Shown: positions 17,060-29,218, counted from the stretch's first letter. The stretch: DNA of 64,000 nt from an uncultured Oscillospiraceae bacterium (GCA_947624065.1 CANQIO010000005.1:1-64000); one strand, 5' to 3'. Numbers and translations: made by a program. The notes: generated from the sequence alone by a model not told the origin.

Positions 17060-19222
17060 ATGAGAAGGACCGCCAGGACATCGTCCGTACTCCTTGTGAT
17101 CAGCATGTTCTTTTCTGTCAGCGCCTATGCCGCGCCGCAGCGCGCCCCGACGGCAGAGGACGCGCCCCCTGCCTCCGACCCTGCGGAGGACCTGAGCGCT
17201 TTCGGCTTCACCGCCGGTTCCACCGTCATGGCGGACAGCCTTCCCCCCTCTTCCTATGCCACGCTCACCGGCCAAAAGGACCCGGACGCCGCCGGTCTCA
17301 TCACCGTGGCCGCGGACGTGCCTGACGCGGCGGAGGTGCAGCTGGACAGCGCCTTTCTCGGCTCCGGCCTGACCGCCGTCTATGCCCACGGGGACGCGGC
17401 GGAGGCCGCCCTCACCGGCACGGTGATCGTGGCGGGGCAGGATGAGCACGCCAGCCCCGTGACGGGCCGCGGCGCGGCTCTGGTGGCTCACGGCGGCGCG
17501 CATCTCTCTGTGGACGATGCCATGATCGGCGCCTCCGGCGCCGGGCGGGCGGCCCTGGTGGCCTCTGACGGGGCCACCGTCACCGTCACCGACTCCCAGC
17601 TTCAGACCGCCGGCGGCAGTGAGCGCACCGTCGTGCTGACGAACAGCTCCCCCGCCCTGAATCTGGTCCGCGCCGGCCTGGTGGCCGAAAGCGGCGACCT
17701 GCTGTCCTCCCAGGGGGGCAAAAACGCCATGGTCACCGCCGTGGACACGGATCTGATCTTCCAGTCCGCCGACGGAGCAGCCCCCACCGGCGTCGCCTCC
17801 CGGTATACCGGCGGCGCCAGCCATTTCTACTATGGCGCCACCGTCTCCGGCGCCGCCATCGGCGCGGTGCTGGACGAGGCCGGCACGGCCTTTTACGGTC
17901 CCTCCGACGGGGCCATCCCCCTGTACGACAGTCTGGGCGACCAGACCGGCACCATTACCGGCCAGGGCCGCCCCACGTCCATCTTCGCTCCCATTGGCTT
18001 TCTCATGACCGGCAATATGACCGACGGGGCCTATGTGGACAGCTCCTTCGTCAACGCCGAGCGCTCGCCGCTGGTGCATCAGTCCGGCAATGGCGCGTTC
18101 ACCTTCCGCAAATCCAGACTCACCGCCGGCAGCGGCGTACTGGTCCAGATGATCGGCGGCCTGGATGGGGCCCCCGCATCGGAGCCGGACGCGCTGGCCG
18201 TCACCTTCACCGAGGGCGCCTATCGGGGCCATGTCTACAACGGCTCCAGTGCCGGCGCGGGGGACCGCCTCACCGTCACGGTCGGCGAGGGCGCGCTTCT
18301 CAACGGCGACGTGGCCCTCACCGAGGCCGTATACGCCATTCCCTACAGCCAGCAGGCCATGCAGGCCGTGGCCGCCTGCGGCGACGGCGTGAGCTACGTG
18401 CTGCTGGACGGCAGCGGCGAGGCGACCACCGGCAACGACGGCACCGCCGCCTATATCCTCCCCACCGCCTGGACCGACGAGCGCGTCCTGACCCTGGGCC
18501 AGGTGATGAACACCCCCTCCTACAACGGCGTCTCCGCCATCCAGATGAACGTGGAAAGCGGCGGCGTATGGGTCGTCAACGAGCTGAGTCTGCTCACCGG
18601 GCTCACCGTGGCCGAGGGCGGCACCGTGTATGGGGAGCTGAGCGTGAATACCGACGGCACCCTGACCCTGCAGCCCTCCGCCGCGCTGGTGGAGCCGGGC
18701 GATTACGGCGCCGCGGCCCAGCCGCCCCAGCCGGAGGATGCCGAGGACCGGCCCATGCCCATCGGCGAGGACGCCTCTCCCGCCGATGAGAACGAGCCCC
18801 CCGTCCCGGAGCCGCCCGCCGATGCGCCCGATGACGGCGTGCAGCCGCCGGCCGCGGAGGACACGTCCGAGCCACGTCCCGATCCGCTGGACGCGCCGGT
18901 ATTCCATGAGCCGAAACCGGCGCCAATGCCGGAAAAAGAACCGAAGGAGCCACGCCCCGATCCGCTGGACGCGCCGGTGTTCCATGAACCGGAGCCGGAG
19001 CCCGTTCCGGAAAAAGAACCGGAAATGCCGCGCCCCGATCCGCTGGACGCGCCGGTCAGCCATGGACCCAAGACGCCGCCCGACCCGCTGGAAGAGCTCG
19101 CCTCCGTCATCCGCCGGCCGACGCCGGTGACCGGCCGGGCCATCTCCCCGGAGCGGTGTGCAAGCAGACGTCCCGTCAAACTCAGCATCCTGCGGACCAT
19201 GTCCGCCGCCTGTCGGCTCTGA
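17060..19222 (+). CDS. Large secreted beta-helix-like protein with Pro-rich C-terminal repeats
   Basis: Signal peptide; repetitive beta-helix composition; EPRPDPLDAPVFHEP repeats. Confidence 0.65.
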   Translation: MRRTARTSSVLLVISMFFSVSAYAAPQRAPTAEDAPPASDPAEDLSAFGFTAGSTVMADSLPPSSYATLTGQKDPDAAGLITVAADVPDAAEVQLDSAFLGSGLTAVYAHGDAAEAALTGTVIVAGQDEHASPVTGRGAALVAHGGAHLSVDDAMIGASGAGRAALVASDGATVTVTDSQLQTAGGSERTVVLTNSSPALNLVRAGLVAESGDLLSSQGGKNAMVTAVDTDLIFQSADGAAPTGVASRYTGGASHFYYGATVSGAAIGAVLDEAGTAFYGPSDGAIPLYDSLGDQTGTITGQGRPTSIFAPIGFLMTGNMTDGAYVDSSFVNAERSPLVHQSGNGAFTFRKSRLTAGSGVLVQMIGGLDGAPASEPDALAVTFTEGAYRGHVYNGSSAGAGDRLTVTVGEGALLNGDVALTEAVYAIPYSQQAMQAVAACGDGVSYVLLDGSGEATTGNDGTAAYILPTAWTDERVLTLGQVMNTPSYNGVSAIQMNVESGGVWVVNELSLLTGLTVAEGGTVYGELSVNTDGTLTLQPSAALVEPGDYGAAAQPPQPEDAEDRPMPIGEDASPADENEPPVPEPPADAPDDGVQPPAAEDTSEPRPDPLDAPVFHEPKPAPMPEKEPKEPRPDPLDAPVFHEPEPEPVPEKEPEMPRPDPLDAPVSHGPKTPPDPLEELASVIRRPTPVTGRAISPERCASRRPVKLSILRTMSAACRL
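18869..19102 (+). repeat. 78-bp (26-aa) in-frame tandem repeat, about 3 copies
   Basis: EPRPDPLDAPVFHEPKPAPMPEKEPK / EPRPDPLDAPVFHEPEPEPVPEKEPE / MPRPDPLDAPVSHGPKTPP. Confidence 0.9.
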
Positions 19223-19370
19223 ACCGAGCCCTCCCACAGGGTAAAAATAATGATCTGGCAGACACAAAAGTGCCTGCCAGATCTCGTTTTGGATGATATG
19301 AAAAATGACCCGGACCGATGTATAGGGGGCTGCAGAGCAGCCCCCTATCATCTTCCGGGTTCTTCCGACG

Positions 19371-19445
19371 TGGTGACCCGTACGGGACTCGAACCCATGT
19401 TACCGCCGTGAAAGGGCGGTGTCTTAACCACTTGACCAACGGGCC
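19371..19445 (-). tRNA. tRNA-Glu (TTC)
   Basis: Cloverleaf; anticodon loop CTTTCAC; encoded CCA. Confidence 0.95.
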
Positions 19446-19452
19446 AAAAAAA

Positions 19453-19529
19453 TGGTGGAGACTGCGCGACTCGAACGCGCGACCTCATGCGTGTGAAGCA
19501 TGCGCTCTAACCTGCTGAGCTAAGCCTCC
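19453..19529 (-). tRNA. tRNA-Val (CAC)
   Basis: Cloverleaf; anticodon loop TTCACAC; encoded CCA. Confidence 0.95.
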
Positions 19530-19567
19530 ATCTTCATTTTCCGGGAGAGGCGGGGGCCTCTCCCTTA

Positions 19568-19644
19568 TGGTAGCGGCGACTGGATTCGAACCGGTGACAC
19601 TGCGGGTATGAACCGCATGCTCTAGCCAACTGAGCTACGCCGCC
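19568..19644 (-). tRNA. tRNA-Met (CAT)
   Basis: Cloverleaf; anticodon loop TTCATAC; encoded CCA. Confidence 0.93.
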
Positions 19645-19732
19645 AAACAGCTTGGTCATTATAGCGCAGATGGCATGAATTGTCAAGAGTTTCCCACAGC
19701 GAAAAGCGTCTTTTTGTTTTCGTCCGGTGTCT

Positions 19733-20599
19733 CTACTTTTCCGCGTCCTCCAACAGGTGCGCCACGAACTTGTTCACGGCGATGGAGCCCTGCTCCTTCT
19801 TCAGCCACGCCACCCCCAGGTGCCGGTAAAAGGCCGGTTCCGCCGGGCAGGCGTACAGCCGATACGGCGTGCGCTGGAGCACCAGCTCCGGCAGCAGCGT
19901 CACCCCCAGGCCGCTCTCCACCATGCTCATCACGGTATAGTCGTCCTTCACCGTGTACTGCCTCTTGGGCCGGATTCCCGCCTTTTGGAACATCCGCTCC
20001 ACGATCTGGCTGTAGCCGGATTCCAGCAGCACGAAGGTCTCCTCCGCCAGCTCCGCTAGACGCACCGGCTCTCCCGCACGGGGATGGTCCGCCGGCAGCA
20101 CGATACACATCCGATCCGCCAGCAGTTCCTTAAAGACGAACTCGTCGCCCTCCGGTTCGGTCATGAACCCGACGTCCACCATGCCGCTGCGCAGCCACTC
20201 GCAGATCTGATACACGTCCCCCTGCAGCAGCTCGAACCCGATGTTGGGGTACTGCTCCCGAAAGCTCTTCAGATGGGGCGGCAGCCACTGGCAGGACAGG
20301 CTGGTGAAGATGCCGATGCGGATCAGGCCGGCGTTCATGTTCTGCAGCTCCAGGGACTTCTCGAACACGTTCCGCTCCCCCACCACGATCTGGCGCATGC
20401 TGGGCAGCAGATACTCTCCCTCCGCCGTCAGGCGCACACCGCTCTTGTTCCGCGCCAGCAGCGTTACCCCGAGATCCGTCTCCAACGCCCGCACCAGCTG
20501 GCTCACCGCCGACTGGGTGCACCCAAAGAAAGCCGCCGTCCGGGTCAGGCTCTTTGTCTCCACGATCTTTAAAAACACTTCATAGCGGGATGTTTTCAT
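19733..20599 (-). CDS. LysR family transcriptional regulator
   Basis: MKTSRYEVFLKIVETKSLTRTAAFFGCTQSAVSQLVRALETDLGVTLLAR. Confidence 0.95.
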   Translation of the reverse strand: MKTSRYEVFLKIVETKSLTRTAAFFGCTQSAVSQLVRALETDLGVTLLARNKSGVRLTAEGEYLLPSMRQIVVGERNVFEKSLELQNMNAGLIRIGIFTSLSCQWLPPHLKSFREQYPNIGFELLQGDVYQICEWLRSGMVDVGFMTEPEGDEFVFKELLADRMCIVLPADHPRAGEPVRLAELAEETFVLLESGYSQIVERMFQKAGIRPKRQYTVKDDYTVMSMVESGLGVTLLPELVLQRTPYRLYACPAEPAFYRHLGVAWLKKEQGSIAVNKFVAHLLEDAEK

Positions 20600-20767
20600 G
20601 GCCCACCTCATTAGACATGCTAATTTACCGCTTTAAATTCGCTTACAGGTGCATTATATACTCCCTCCACAGAATGGACAAGAGTTTTTTTGCTCATTTT
20701 TGAAAAAATCTCTGGCGGGCTCATAGAACTGCTCACAGGGGAGATACTTACTGTGAGGTGATTATGA

Positions 20768-20941
20768 ATGACTACCAAAGAACTTCTCTATGTGGACGAC
20801 GCGCTGAGCCACGCCCAGTTTCTGGTGACCCAGTGCCAGGACGCCGCCAACAGCCTGCAGGACAAGACCCTCAAGCTCCAGGCGCAGCAGATGGCCGACC
20901 GCCATCGCCAGGTCTACCGCAAATTCTACGATCTTGTATAA
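20768..20941 (+). CDS. Small CotF-like spore coat-associated protein (57 aa)
   Basis: Manual translation MTTKELLYVDDALSHAQFLVTQCQDAANSLQDKTLKLQAQQMADRHRQVYRKFYDLV; RBS; below ORF track cutoff. Confidence 0.65.
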   Translation: MTTKELLYVDDALSHAQFLVTQCQDAANSLQDKTLKLQAQQMADRHRQVYRKFYDLV

Positions 20942-20951
20942 GGAGACAGCT

Positions 20952-21200
20952 ATGGACGACAAATGCATCATGGAGAACCTTCTCCTCACCACCAAAGGCG
21001 TCATCGACCTGTATATGCACGGGGCCATCGAGTCCTCCACCGCCAACGTGCACCAGGCCTTCTCCAGCGCCTTTGACGACACCCTGTGCATGCAGGACAA
21101 CATCTACAAGCAGATGACCGCCAAGGGCTGGTATCAGAACGAGAACGCCCCCCAGCAGCAGGTCCAGCAGACCAAGCAGAAGTACAGTCCCTCATGCTGA
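20952..21200 (+). CDS. CotF-like spore coat protein
   Basis: MDDKCIMENLLLTTKGVIDLYMHGAIESSTANVHQAFSSAFDDTLCMQDNIYKQMTAKGWY. Confidence 0.8.
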   Translation: MDDKCIMENLLLTTKGVIDLYMHGAIESSTANVHQAFSSAFDDTLCMQDNIYKQMTAKGWYQNENAPQQQVQQTKQKYSPSC

Positions 21201-21208
21201 TGTAAAGC

Positions 21209-21240
21209 GGAGGTGTGCCCAGCACACCTCCGTTTCCTTT
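21209..21240 (+). terminator. Terminator after coat genes
   Basis: ggaggtgtgcccagcacacctcc then T-rich. Confidence 0.6.
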
Positions 21241-22495
21241 ATCGGATCTGTCCGTCGCCCCGGATGACATACTTATAGGAGCACAGCTCCTCCAGGCCCA
21301 TGGGGCCCCGGGCGTGGAGCTTCTGGGTGGAAATGCCCATCTCGCAGCCCAGGCCGAACTCGCCCCCGTCGGTGAACCGGGTGGAGGCGTTCACATACAC
21401 CGCCGCGCTGTCCACGCTGGCGGTGAACAGCGCCGCCGCCGCGGCGTCCTCCGTGACGATGGCGTCGGAGTGGCCGGTGGAGTGGGCGGCGATATGGCCG
21501 ATGGCGTCGGACACGTCGTCCACCACTTCCACCGCCAGGATATAGTCCAAAAACTCCGTGTCGAAGTCCCGCTCCCCCGCCGGGACGCCGGGGATGACGG
21601 CTGCCGCCCTCCTATCCAGGCGAAGCTGGACCGGCGGCTTTCCGGCGGCGGCGCGGTCGTCCACCAGCCGCTTTTTCAGCATGGGCAGGAACGAGGCCGC
21701 CGCGTCCTGATGCACCAGCAGGACCTCCTCGGCGTTGCACACGCTGGGCCGGCTGGTCTTGGCGTTCTCCACGATGCGCAGCGCCTTGTCGAGATCAGCT
21801 GCCTTGTCCACATACACATGGCAGATGCCCGTGCCCGTCTGGATGCAGGGCACCGTGGCGTTCTCCACGCAGGCCCGGATGAGCCCGGCGCCGCCCCGCG
21901 GGATCAGCAGATCCACCAGGCCACTGGCGGTCATCAGCTCCCGGGCGCTGTCCCGGGAGGTATCCTGCACCAGGCTCACCGCCTCTTCCGGCAGGCCCGC
22001 CGCACTCAGTCCCTTCCGCAGCGCCTGGGTAATGGCGTTGCAGCTGCGCCAGGCCTCCTTGCCGCCCCGCAGCACGCACACATTGCCGCTCTTCACCGCC
22101 AGGGCCGCCGCGTCGCTGGTCACATTGGGGCGGCTCTCATAGATGATGGCCACCACCCCCAGGGGCACGCTGACCCGCTCGATGACCAGGCCGTTGGGCC
22201 GCTCCACCCGGCGCAGCACCTTCCCCACCGGGTCCGGCAGCGCCGCCGCCTGGCGCACGCCCTCGGCCATGCCGGCGATGCGCCCCTCATCCAGGGACAG
22301 CCGGTCCAGCATCACCTCCGACATGGTCCCTCTGGCCGCCTCCATATCCAAGGCGTTGGCCGCCAGGATCGGGGCGGCGTCCGCCTCCAGGGCGTCCGCC
22401 ATGGCCAGCAGCGCGGCCTTTCGTCCCTCCGGACCAGCCGCGGCCAGAGCCCCCTTGGCCCCCTGGGCCGCCAGCAGCATCTCCCGTGTGGTCAT
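21239..22495 (-). CDS. proA: Glutamate-5-semialdehyde dehydrogenase
   Basis: [27 protein letters not shown]-terminal [31 protein letters not shown]. Confidence 0.97.
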   Translation of the reverse strand: MTTREMLLAAQGAKGALAAAGPEGRKAALLAMADALEADAAPILAANALDMEAARGTMSEVMLDRLSLDEGRIAGMAEGVRQAAALPDPVGKVLRRVERPNGLVIERVSVPLGVVAIIYESRPNVTSDAAALAVKSGNVCVLRGGKEAWRSCNAITQALRKGLSAAGLPEEAVSLVQDTSRDSARELMTASGLVDLLIPRGGAGLIRACVENATVPCIQTGTGICHVYVDKAADLDKALRIVENAKTSRPSVCNAEEVLLVHQDAAASFLPMLKKRLVDDRAAAGKPPVQLRLDRRAAAVIPGVPAGERDFDTEFLDYILAVEVVDDVSDAIGHIAAHSTGHSDAIVTEDAAAAALFTASVDSAAVYVNASTRFTDGGEFGLGCEMGISTQKLHARGPMGLEELCSYKYVIRGDGQIR

Positions 22496-23271
22496 TTTCT
22501 TTCCCCCTTTTTCCCGATGAAGCGGGTTCCCATCGGCCGCCCCTCCACGATATCGTACAAAAGCGCCGGCTCGGCCCCGTTGGCGATGACCATGTCGATC
22601 CCCTGCTCCCAGGTCATCTTCGCCGCCTTCAGCTTGGTGGCCATGCCGCCCACCGCCAGGCCGCTCCCCTTCTCGCCCGCCAGGGCCTCGATCTGCGGCG
22701 TCACCGCCTCCACCCGCTCAATGAGCCTGGCATCCGGGTCCCGGTGGGGATCGGCCGTATAGAGCCCGTCGATGTCGCTCAGGAGCACCAGCAGGTCCGC
22801 GTGGATGGCGCAGGCCACGATGGCCCCCAGGGTATCGTTGTCCCCCACGGCGATCTCGTCGGTGGCCACGGTGTCGTTCTCGTTGATGATGGGCAGGGCT
22901 CCCATCTCCAGCAGCCGGCCCACCGTGTTCTGGAAATTGGCCCGGCGGTCCGCGTGCTCGATATCGCTGCCGGTCAGCAGGATCTGGGACACCACATGGT
23001 TATATTCCGAAAACATTTTGTCATAGACATACATCAGCTCGCACTGCCCCACGGCGGCGGCCGCCTGCTTGGTGGGCATATCCTCCGGGCGCTTCAGGAG
23101 CCCTAGCTTGCCCACGCCCATGCCGATGGCGCCCGACGACACCAGCACCACCCGATGGCCCGCGTTTTTCAAGTCGCTGAGCACCTTCACCAACTGCTCC
23201 ATGTGCCGGATGTTCAGATGCCCGGTGGCATGGGCGATGGTCGACGTACCGATCTTGATCACAACTGTCAT
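22492..23271 (-). CDS. proB: Glutamate 5-kinase
   Basis: [12 protein letters not shown]...[12 protein letters not shown]; overlaps proA start. Confidence 0.96.
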   Translation of the reverse strand: MTVVIKIGTSTIAHATGHLNIRHMEQLVKVLSDLKNAGHRVVLVSSGAIGMGVGKLGLLKRPEDMPTKQAAAAVGQCELMYVYDKMFSEYNHVVSQILLTGSDIEHADRRANFQNTVGRLLEMGALPIINENDTVATDEIAVGDNDTLGAIVACAIHADLLVLLSDIDGLYTADPHRDPDARLIERVEAVTPQIEALAGEKGSGLAVGGMATKLKAAKMTWEQGIDMVIANGAEPALLYDIVEGRPMGTRFIGKKGERK

Positions 23272-23387
23272 AGCAGTTCTCCCGCGTATTCTGCAACTCA
23301 TTGCCGCCGCCCCGTCAAAACGCACAAGGCGGCACGCTTATCATTGGCAGTATAGCACAGGGCCGCCGCCGGTGCAATACTTTAGTG

Positions 23388-23421
23388 TAAAAAAGCGCCC
23401 GGACCGAAGTCCGGGCGCTTT
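23388..23421 (-). terminator. Terminator for M23 peptidase gene, UUCG tetraloop
   Basis: aaagcgcccggac-ttcg-gtccgggcgctttttt on minus strand. Confidence 0.85.
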
Positions 23422-23430
23422 GCCCCGCTG

Positions 23431-24195
23431 TCACTGGATGTTCTGGGAAGGCAGGTAGGCCATGGGGTCGGCGGTGAGGCCGTCCTTGGTCATGGCGAAG
23501 TGCAGGTGGCTGACCTGGTTGACCTCTCCCAGGGCGGTATTGCCCACGGAGCCGATGGTCTGGCCCATGGTGACGATCTGGCCGGGGGCCACCGGCGGCT
23601 GGGACGCCAGGTTGGCATAGATGGTGTGGGTGCCGTTGCCGTGGTCGATCTCCACCACCGTGCCCAGCAGGTCGTCGTTGGTCACGTTCATCACCGTGCC
23701 GGCGGCCGAGGCGATGACCGGCTCTCCCAGGGAGCACGCCAGGTCGATCCCGTCATGGGTCCGCCAGTCGGCCATGGTGCTGTCATAGAGCAGCGCCTGC
23801 ACCGAATAGGGCCGTTGGACCGTGCCCTGGACCGGCCAGACATAGCTGTCCACGGTCTCCGCGAACACCGCCTGGGTCTCCGGCTCGGTCTCCTCGGACG
23901 CCTCCGCGTCCTCCTCCGGCTCTGTCTCGGCGGTCTCGGCGTCCTCCTCCGGCTCCTCGTCCAGCCAGTCGCCGTCGGTCCTCATGGCCTGGTCGGCCGG
24001 GATCATGGTCACATACGCGCCGGACACATCCACGACCGGCTCCTGTGCTTCGATATCTTCTACATTAGTCCCCGCTTCGGTGATGGCGAGCCACGCGGAC
24101 ACGCCGATCACCGCCGCGCACAGGAAAAGGACTATGTAGAAGCCCTTTCCCCCCAGGGACCCGACGCCATGGCCGGACCCATTCTTGTTTTCCAT
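23431..24195 (-). CDS. M23 family metallopeptidase (SpoIIQ-like), single N-terminal TM
   Basis: RTHDGIDLACSLGEPVIASAAGTV...HLHFAMTKDG. Confidence 0.85.
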   Translation of the reverse strand: MENKNGSGHGVGSLGGKGFYIVLFLCAAVIGVSAWLAITEAGTNVEDIEAQEPVVDVSGAYVTMIPADQAMRTDGDWLDEEPEEDAETAETEPEEDAEASEETEPETQAVFAETVDSYVWPVQGTVQRPYSVQALLYDSTMADWRTHDGIDLACSLGEPVIASAAGTVMNVTNDDLLGTVVEIDHGNGTHTIYANLASQPPVAPGQIVTMGQTIGSVGNTALGEVNQVSHLHFAMTKDGLTADPMAYLPSQNIQ

Positions 24196-24206
24196 TGTTG
24201 ACCCTC

Positions 24207-24257
24207 CAAAAAAATTGGTGTTTCCGAAGGGTATTGTTACCCTGGAAACACCAATTT
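24207..24257 (-). terminator. Terminator for enolase gene
   Basis: aattggtgtttcc...ggaaacaccaatt stem with nested hairpin, T-run on minus strand. Confidence 0.85.
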
Positions 24258-24287
24258 ATACAGTGGATGGGTCCGTTGGGAAAAAAC

Positions 24288-25589
<1,302 letters not shown>

Positions 25590-25612
25590 CTATTAAAATA
25601 AATTTCGTTTGC

Positions 25613-27136
25613 TTATTTACAGATCAGGCATTCGCCTGTCATATCTGCCGGCTGCTCCAGGCCCATGAGACAGAGCATGGTGGGAGCGATATCGGCCAAG
25701 CGGCCGTCCTTCAGCGCCACGTCCCCCGCCCCGCAGACGATGAAGGGCACGGGATTGGTGGTGTGGGCGGTGTGGGGCGTGCCGTCCTCGGCGCGCATCT
25801 TGTCGGCGTTGCCGTGGTCGGCGGTGACCAGAAGCACGCCGCCCATCTGGCGCACGGCCTCCCAGACCCTGCCCACGCAGGTGTCCACGGTCTCCACGGC
25901 CTTCACGGCAGCCTCCATGACGCCGGTATGGCCCACCATGTCGCAGTTGGCCAGGTTCATGATGACCGTGTCATAGGCGCCGGACTCGATCCGCTCCACG
26001 GCCTTGGAGGTGACTTCCTCGGCGCTCATCTGGGGGATCAGGTCATAGGTGGGATACTCCTTGGGGGACGGCACCAGCACCCGGTCCTCGCCGGGATAGG
26101 TCCGCTCCACGCCGCCGTTGAAGAAGAACGTCACATGGGCGTATTTCTCCGTCTCGGCGATGCGCAGCTGGGTCTTGCCGCTGCGGCTGACGATCTCGCC
26201 AAAGGTATCCTCCAGGACCTCCGGCGGGAACGCGATGGGCAGCTCGGTCATGGCCTCGTCGTACTGGGCGGTGCAGACATAGTGCACCGGGAAGTGGCCG
26301 CGGGGCAGTTCAAAGCCGTCAAAGTCCGGCTTCATCAGCGCCCAGGTCATCTCCCGGGCCCGGTCGGGCCGGAAGTTGGCGAAGATCACGCTGTCGCCGG
26401 CCTGGATGGTGCCCTCGGGGTCGCAGACCACCGGCTCCATGAACTCGTCGGTCACGCCGGCGGCATAGCTGTCGCCCACGGCCTTCACGGGATCGCTGGC
26501 CGGCGCGCCCTCGCCGCAGACGATGGCGCGGTAGCCCTTCTCCAGCCGCTCCCAGCGCTTATCCCGGTCCATGCCCCAGAAGCGGCCCTGGATGGTGGCG
26601 ATCCTGCCGTAACCCAGTTCGGCGCAGTGGTCGGCCAGCTTCTGCACGTAGCCCTGCCCGGAGGAGGGCGGCACGTCGCGGCCGTCCAGGAAGCAATGCA
26701 GATAGCACTGCTTCACGCCCCGCTCCTTGGCCATCTCCACCAGGGCGAAGATGTGCTTGATGTGGCTGTGCACGCCGCCGTCGGACAGCAGGCCCAGCAC
26801 ATGCACGGGGTGGCCGCTTGACGCGGCCTCGTCCATGGCGGCGCAGTAGGCGGGGTTCTCAAAGAAGCTGCCGTCGTCCACCGCCCGGCTGATGCGGGGC
26901 AGGGGCTGGAACACCACCCGGCCGGCGCCGATGTTGGTGTGGCCCACCTCGGAGTTGCCGATCTGCCCGGCGGGCAGACCTACGTCCTCCCCGCTGGCCT
27001 GCAGCTGGGAGTGGGGGAACTGGGCGAACAGGCCGTCCAGCACAGGGGTCTCGGCCACGGACACGGCGTTCCATTCGGACGCCGGCGCCAGGCCGAACCC
27101 GTCCATGATCAGAAGTACGGTGGGCTTCTTACTCAT
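25613..27136 (-). CDS. gpmI: 2,3-bisphosphoglycerate-independent phosphoglycerate mutase
   Basis: LLIMDGFGLAP...GNSEVGHTNIGAGRVV. Confidence 0.98.
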   Translation of the reverse strand: MSKKPTVLLIMDGFGLAPASEWNAVSVAETPVLDGLFAQFPHSQLQASGEDVGLPAGQIGNSEVGHTNIGAGRVVFQPLPRISRAVDDGSFFENPAYCAAMDEAASSGHPVHVLGLLSDGGVHSHIKHIFALVEMAKERGVKQCYLHCFLDGRDVPPSSGQGYVQKLADHCAELGYGRIATIQGRFWGMDRDKRWERLEKGYRAIVCGEGAPASDPVKAVGDSYAAGVTDEFMEPVVCDPEGTIQAGDSVIFANFRPDRAREMTWALMKPDFDGFELPRGHFPVHYVCTAQYDEAMTELPIAFPPEVLEDTFGEIVSRSGKTQLRIAETEKYAHVTFFFNGGVERTYPGEDRVLVPSPKEYPTYDLIPQMSAEEVTSKAVERIESGAYDTVIMNLANCDMVGHTGVMEAAVKAVETVDTCVGRVWEAVRQMGGVLLVTADHGNADKMRAEDGTPHTAHTTNPVPFIVCGAGDVALKDGRLADIAPTMLCLMGLEQPADMTGECLICK

Positions 27137-27896
27137 TGGCAGCACCGATGATGTCCGCAAACTCCGGCTTGAGGCTGGCGCCGCCGATCAGGCCGCCGTC
27201 GATGTCGGGCTGGGCCAGCAGCTCCTTGGCGTTCTTGCCGTTCATGCTGCCGCCATAGAGGATCTGCACGCCCTTGGCCAGCGCCTCGCCGTACAGCCCG
27301 GCCAGCACGCCGCGGATGTAGCCGCAGACCTCCTGGGCCTGCTCCGCGGTGGCGGTGCGGCCGGTGCCGATGGCCCAGATGGGCTCATAGGCGATGACGA
27401 CCTTCTTCATCTCCTCGGGGCTGACGCCGGCGAGGCCGCCCTTGATCTGGCTCTCCACGAAGGTGAGGGTCACGCCCGCGTCCCGCTGCTCCAGGCTCTC
27501 GCCGCAGCACATGATGGGGGTGATGCCCGCGCCCAGCAGGGCCTTGAGCTTCTCGTTGACCAGCTCGTCGCTCTCGGCGTGATAGGCCCGGCGCTCGCTG
27601 TGGCCGATGATGCAGTAGTCCACACCCAGGTCCGCCAGCATGGCGGCGGACACCTCGCCGGTGTACGCGCCCTTGTCATGGCTGGACACGTCCTGGGCGC
27701 CCACCTTCATCTGGCTGCCGGCGGTGGCCGCCTTCATGGCGGGGATCAGGGGGAAGGGCACGCACAGCGCGCTGTCCACACCCTCCGCCAGCTTCGCCTT
27801 GGGGGCCAGCTCCGCCCAGAAGCCGGGCACCTCGCTGGCCAGCTTGTTCATCTTCCAGTTGCCCGCGATCAGGGCGTTGCGATACTTTTTCTCCAT
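27129..27896 (-). CDS. tpiA: Triosephosphate isomerase
   Basis: LIAGNWKMNK; GHSERR; AYEPIWAIGTGRTAT. Confidence 0.98.
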   Translation of the reverse strand: MEKKYRNALIAGNWKMNKLASEVPGFWAELAPKAKLAEGVDSALCVPFPLIPAMKAATAGSQMKVGAQDVSSHDKGAYTGEVSAAMLADLGVDYCIIGHSERRAYHAESDELVNEKLKALLGAGITPIMCCGESLEQRDAGVTLTFVESQIKGGLAGVSPEEMKKVVIAYEPIWAIGTGRTATAEQAQEVCGYIRGVLAGLYGEALAKGVQILYGGSMNGKNAKELLAQPDIDGGLIGGASLKPEFADIIGAANE

Positions 27897-27910
27897 AGCC
27901 CACACGCTCC

Positions 27911-29179
27911 TTACGCGTCCTGCAGCGCGGCCACGCCCGGCAGCTCCTTGCCTTCCAGGAACTCCAGGGAGGCGCCGCCGCCGGTGGAGATGTGGGTGAT
28001 CTTGTCGGCGAAGCCCAGCTGCTCCACGGCCGCCGCGCTGTCGCCGCCGCCGATGATGCTCACGGCGCCGGAGCCGGCCACGGCACGGGCCACGGCGCGG
28101 GTGCCCTCGGCGAACTTATCGAACTCGAACACGCCCATGGGGCCGTTCCACACGATGGTGCCGGCGCCCTTGACGGCGGCGGCGAACGCCTCGCGGGTCT
28201 TCTCGCCGATGTCCAGGCCCTGCCAGCCGGCGGGGATGGAATCGGAGGGGACGGTCTTGCTCTCGGCGGCGGCGGCGAACTCCTTGGCCACCACCGTGTC
28301 CACGGGCAGCAGCAGCTCCACGCCCTTGGCCTTGGCGTCGGCGATCATCTTCTGGGCGAACTCGACCTTGTCCTCCTCCAGGAGGCTGTCGCCCACCTCA
28401 TGGCCCTGGGCCTTGATGAAGGTGTAGGCCATGCCGCCGCCGATGATGATCTTGTCGGCCTTGGTGAGCAGGTTCTCGATGACGGCGATCTTGTCGGAGA
28501 CCTTGGCGCCGCCCAGGATGGCCACGAAGGGACGGGCGGGGTCAGCCAGAGCCTTGCCCATGATGGACAGCTCTTTGCCGATCAGGAAGCCGGAGACGGC
28601 GGGCAGATAATCGGCCACGCCGACGGTGGAGGCGTGAGCACGGTGCACGGTGCCGAAAGCGTCGGAGACATACAGCTCCGCCATGTCGGCCATGGCCTTG
28701 GCCACGGCGGGATCGTTCTTGGTCTCACCCTTCTCGAAGCGGGTATTCTGCAGGAGCATGATCTGGCCGGGCTGCAGCGCGGCGGCCTTGGCCTTGGCGT
28801 CGGGGCCGATCACGTCGCTGGCCAGGATCACGGGCTTGCCCAGCAGCTGGCTCAGGCGCTCGGCCACGGGCTCCATGCGCAGCGCGTCCAGGGCCTTCTG
28901 CCACTTGGCCTCGGTGAGCTCGGCGGGGTCCTTGCCCTTCTCGGTCTGCTTCTTCACCCACTTGTCAAAGCTGGGCTCAGGCTTGCCCAGATGGGAGCAG
29001 GCGATGACGGCGGCGCCGTTGTCCAGCAGATACTGGATGGTGGGCAGAGCGGCGCGGATGCGCTTGTCGTCCTTGATCTCGCCGGTCTTCTTGTCCTGGG
29101 GGACGTTGAAGTCGCAACGCAGCAGGACCTTCTTGCCCTTCACGTCGACCTGGGTCACGTTTTTCTTGTTGTAGTTCAT
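27911..29179 (-). CDS. pgk: Phosphoglycerate kinase
   Basis: [13 protein letters not shown]...[12 protein letters not shown]. Confidence 0.98.
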   Translation of the reverse strand: MNYNKKNVTQVDVKGKKVLLRCDFNVPQDKKTGEIKDDKRIRAALPTIQYLLDNGAAVIACSHLGKPEPSFDKWVKKQTEKGKDPAELTEAKWQKALDALRMEPVAERLSQLLGKPVILASDVIGPDAKAKAAALQPGQIMLLQNTRFEKGETKNDPAVAKAMADMAELYVSDAFGTVHRAHASTVGVADYLPAVSGFLIGKELSIMGKALADPARPFVAILGGAKVSDKIAVIENLLTKADKIIIGGGMAYTFIKAQGHEVGDSLLEEDKVEFAQKMIADAKAKGVELLLPVDTVVAKEFAAAAESKTVPSDSIPAGWQGLDIGEKTREAFAAAVKGAGTIVWNGPMGVFEFDKFAEGTRAVARAVAGSGAVSIIGGGDSAAAVEQLGFADKITHISTGGGASLEFLEGKELPGVAALQDA

Positions 29180-29218
29180 GATCCTATTTCCTCCATATTT
29201 CCATAGTATGGGTCTCAA

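Noticed and set aside
18869-19102. Possible CRISPR-like repeats
   Set aside because: In-frame 78-bp coding repeats without spacers.
17015-19351. 778-aa minus-strand ORF
   Set aside because: Antisense of the beta-helix gene; no recognisable motifs.
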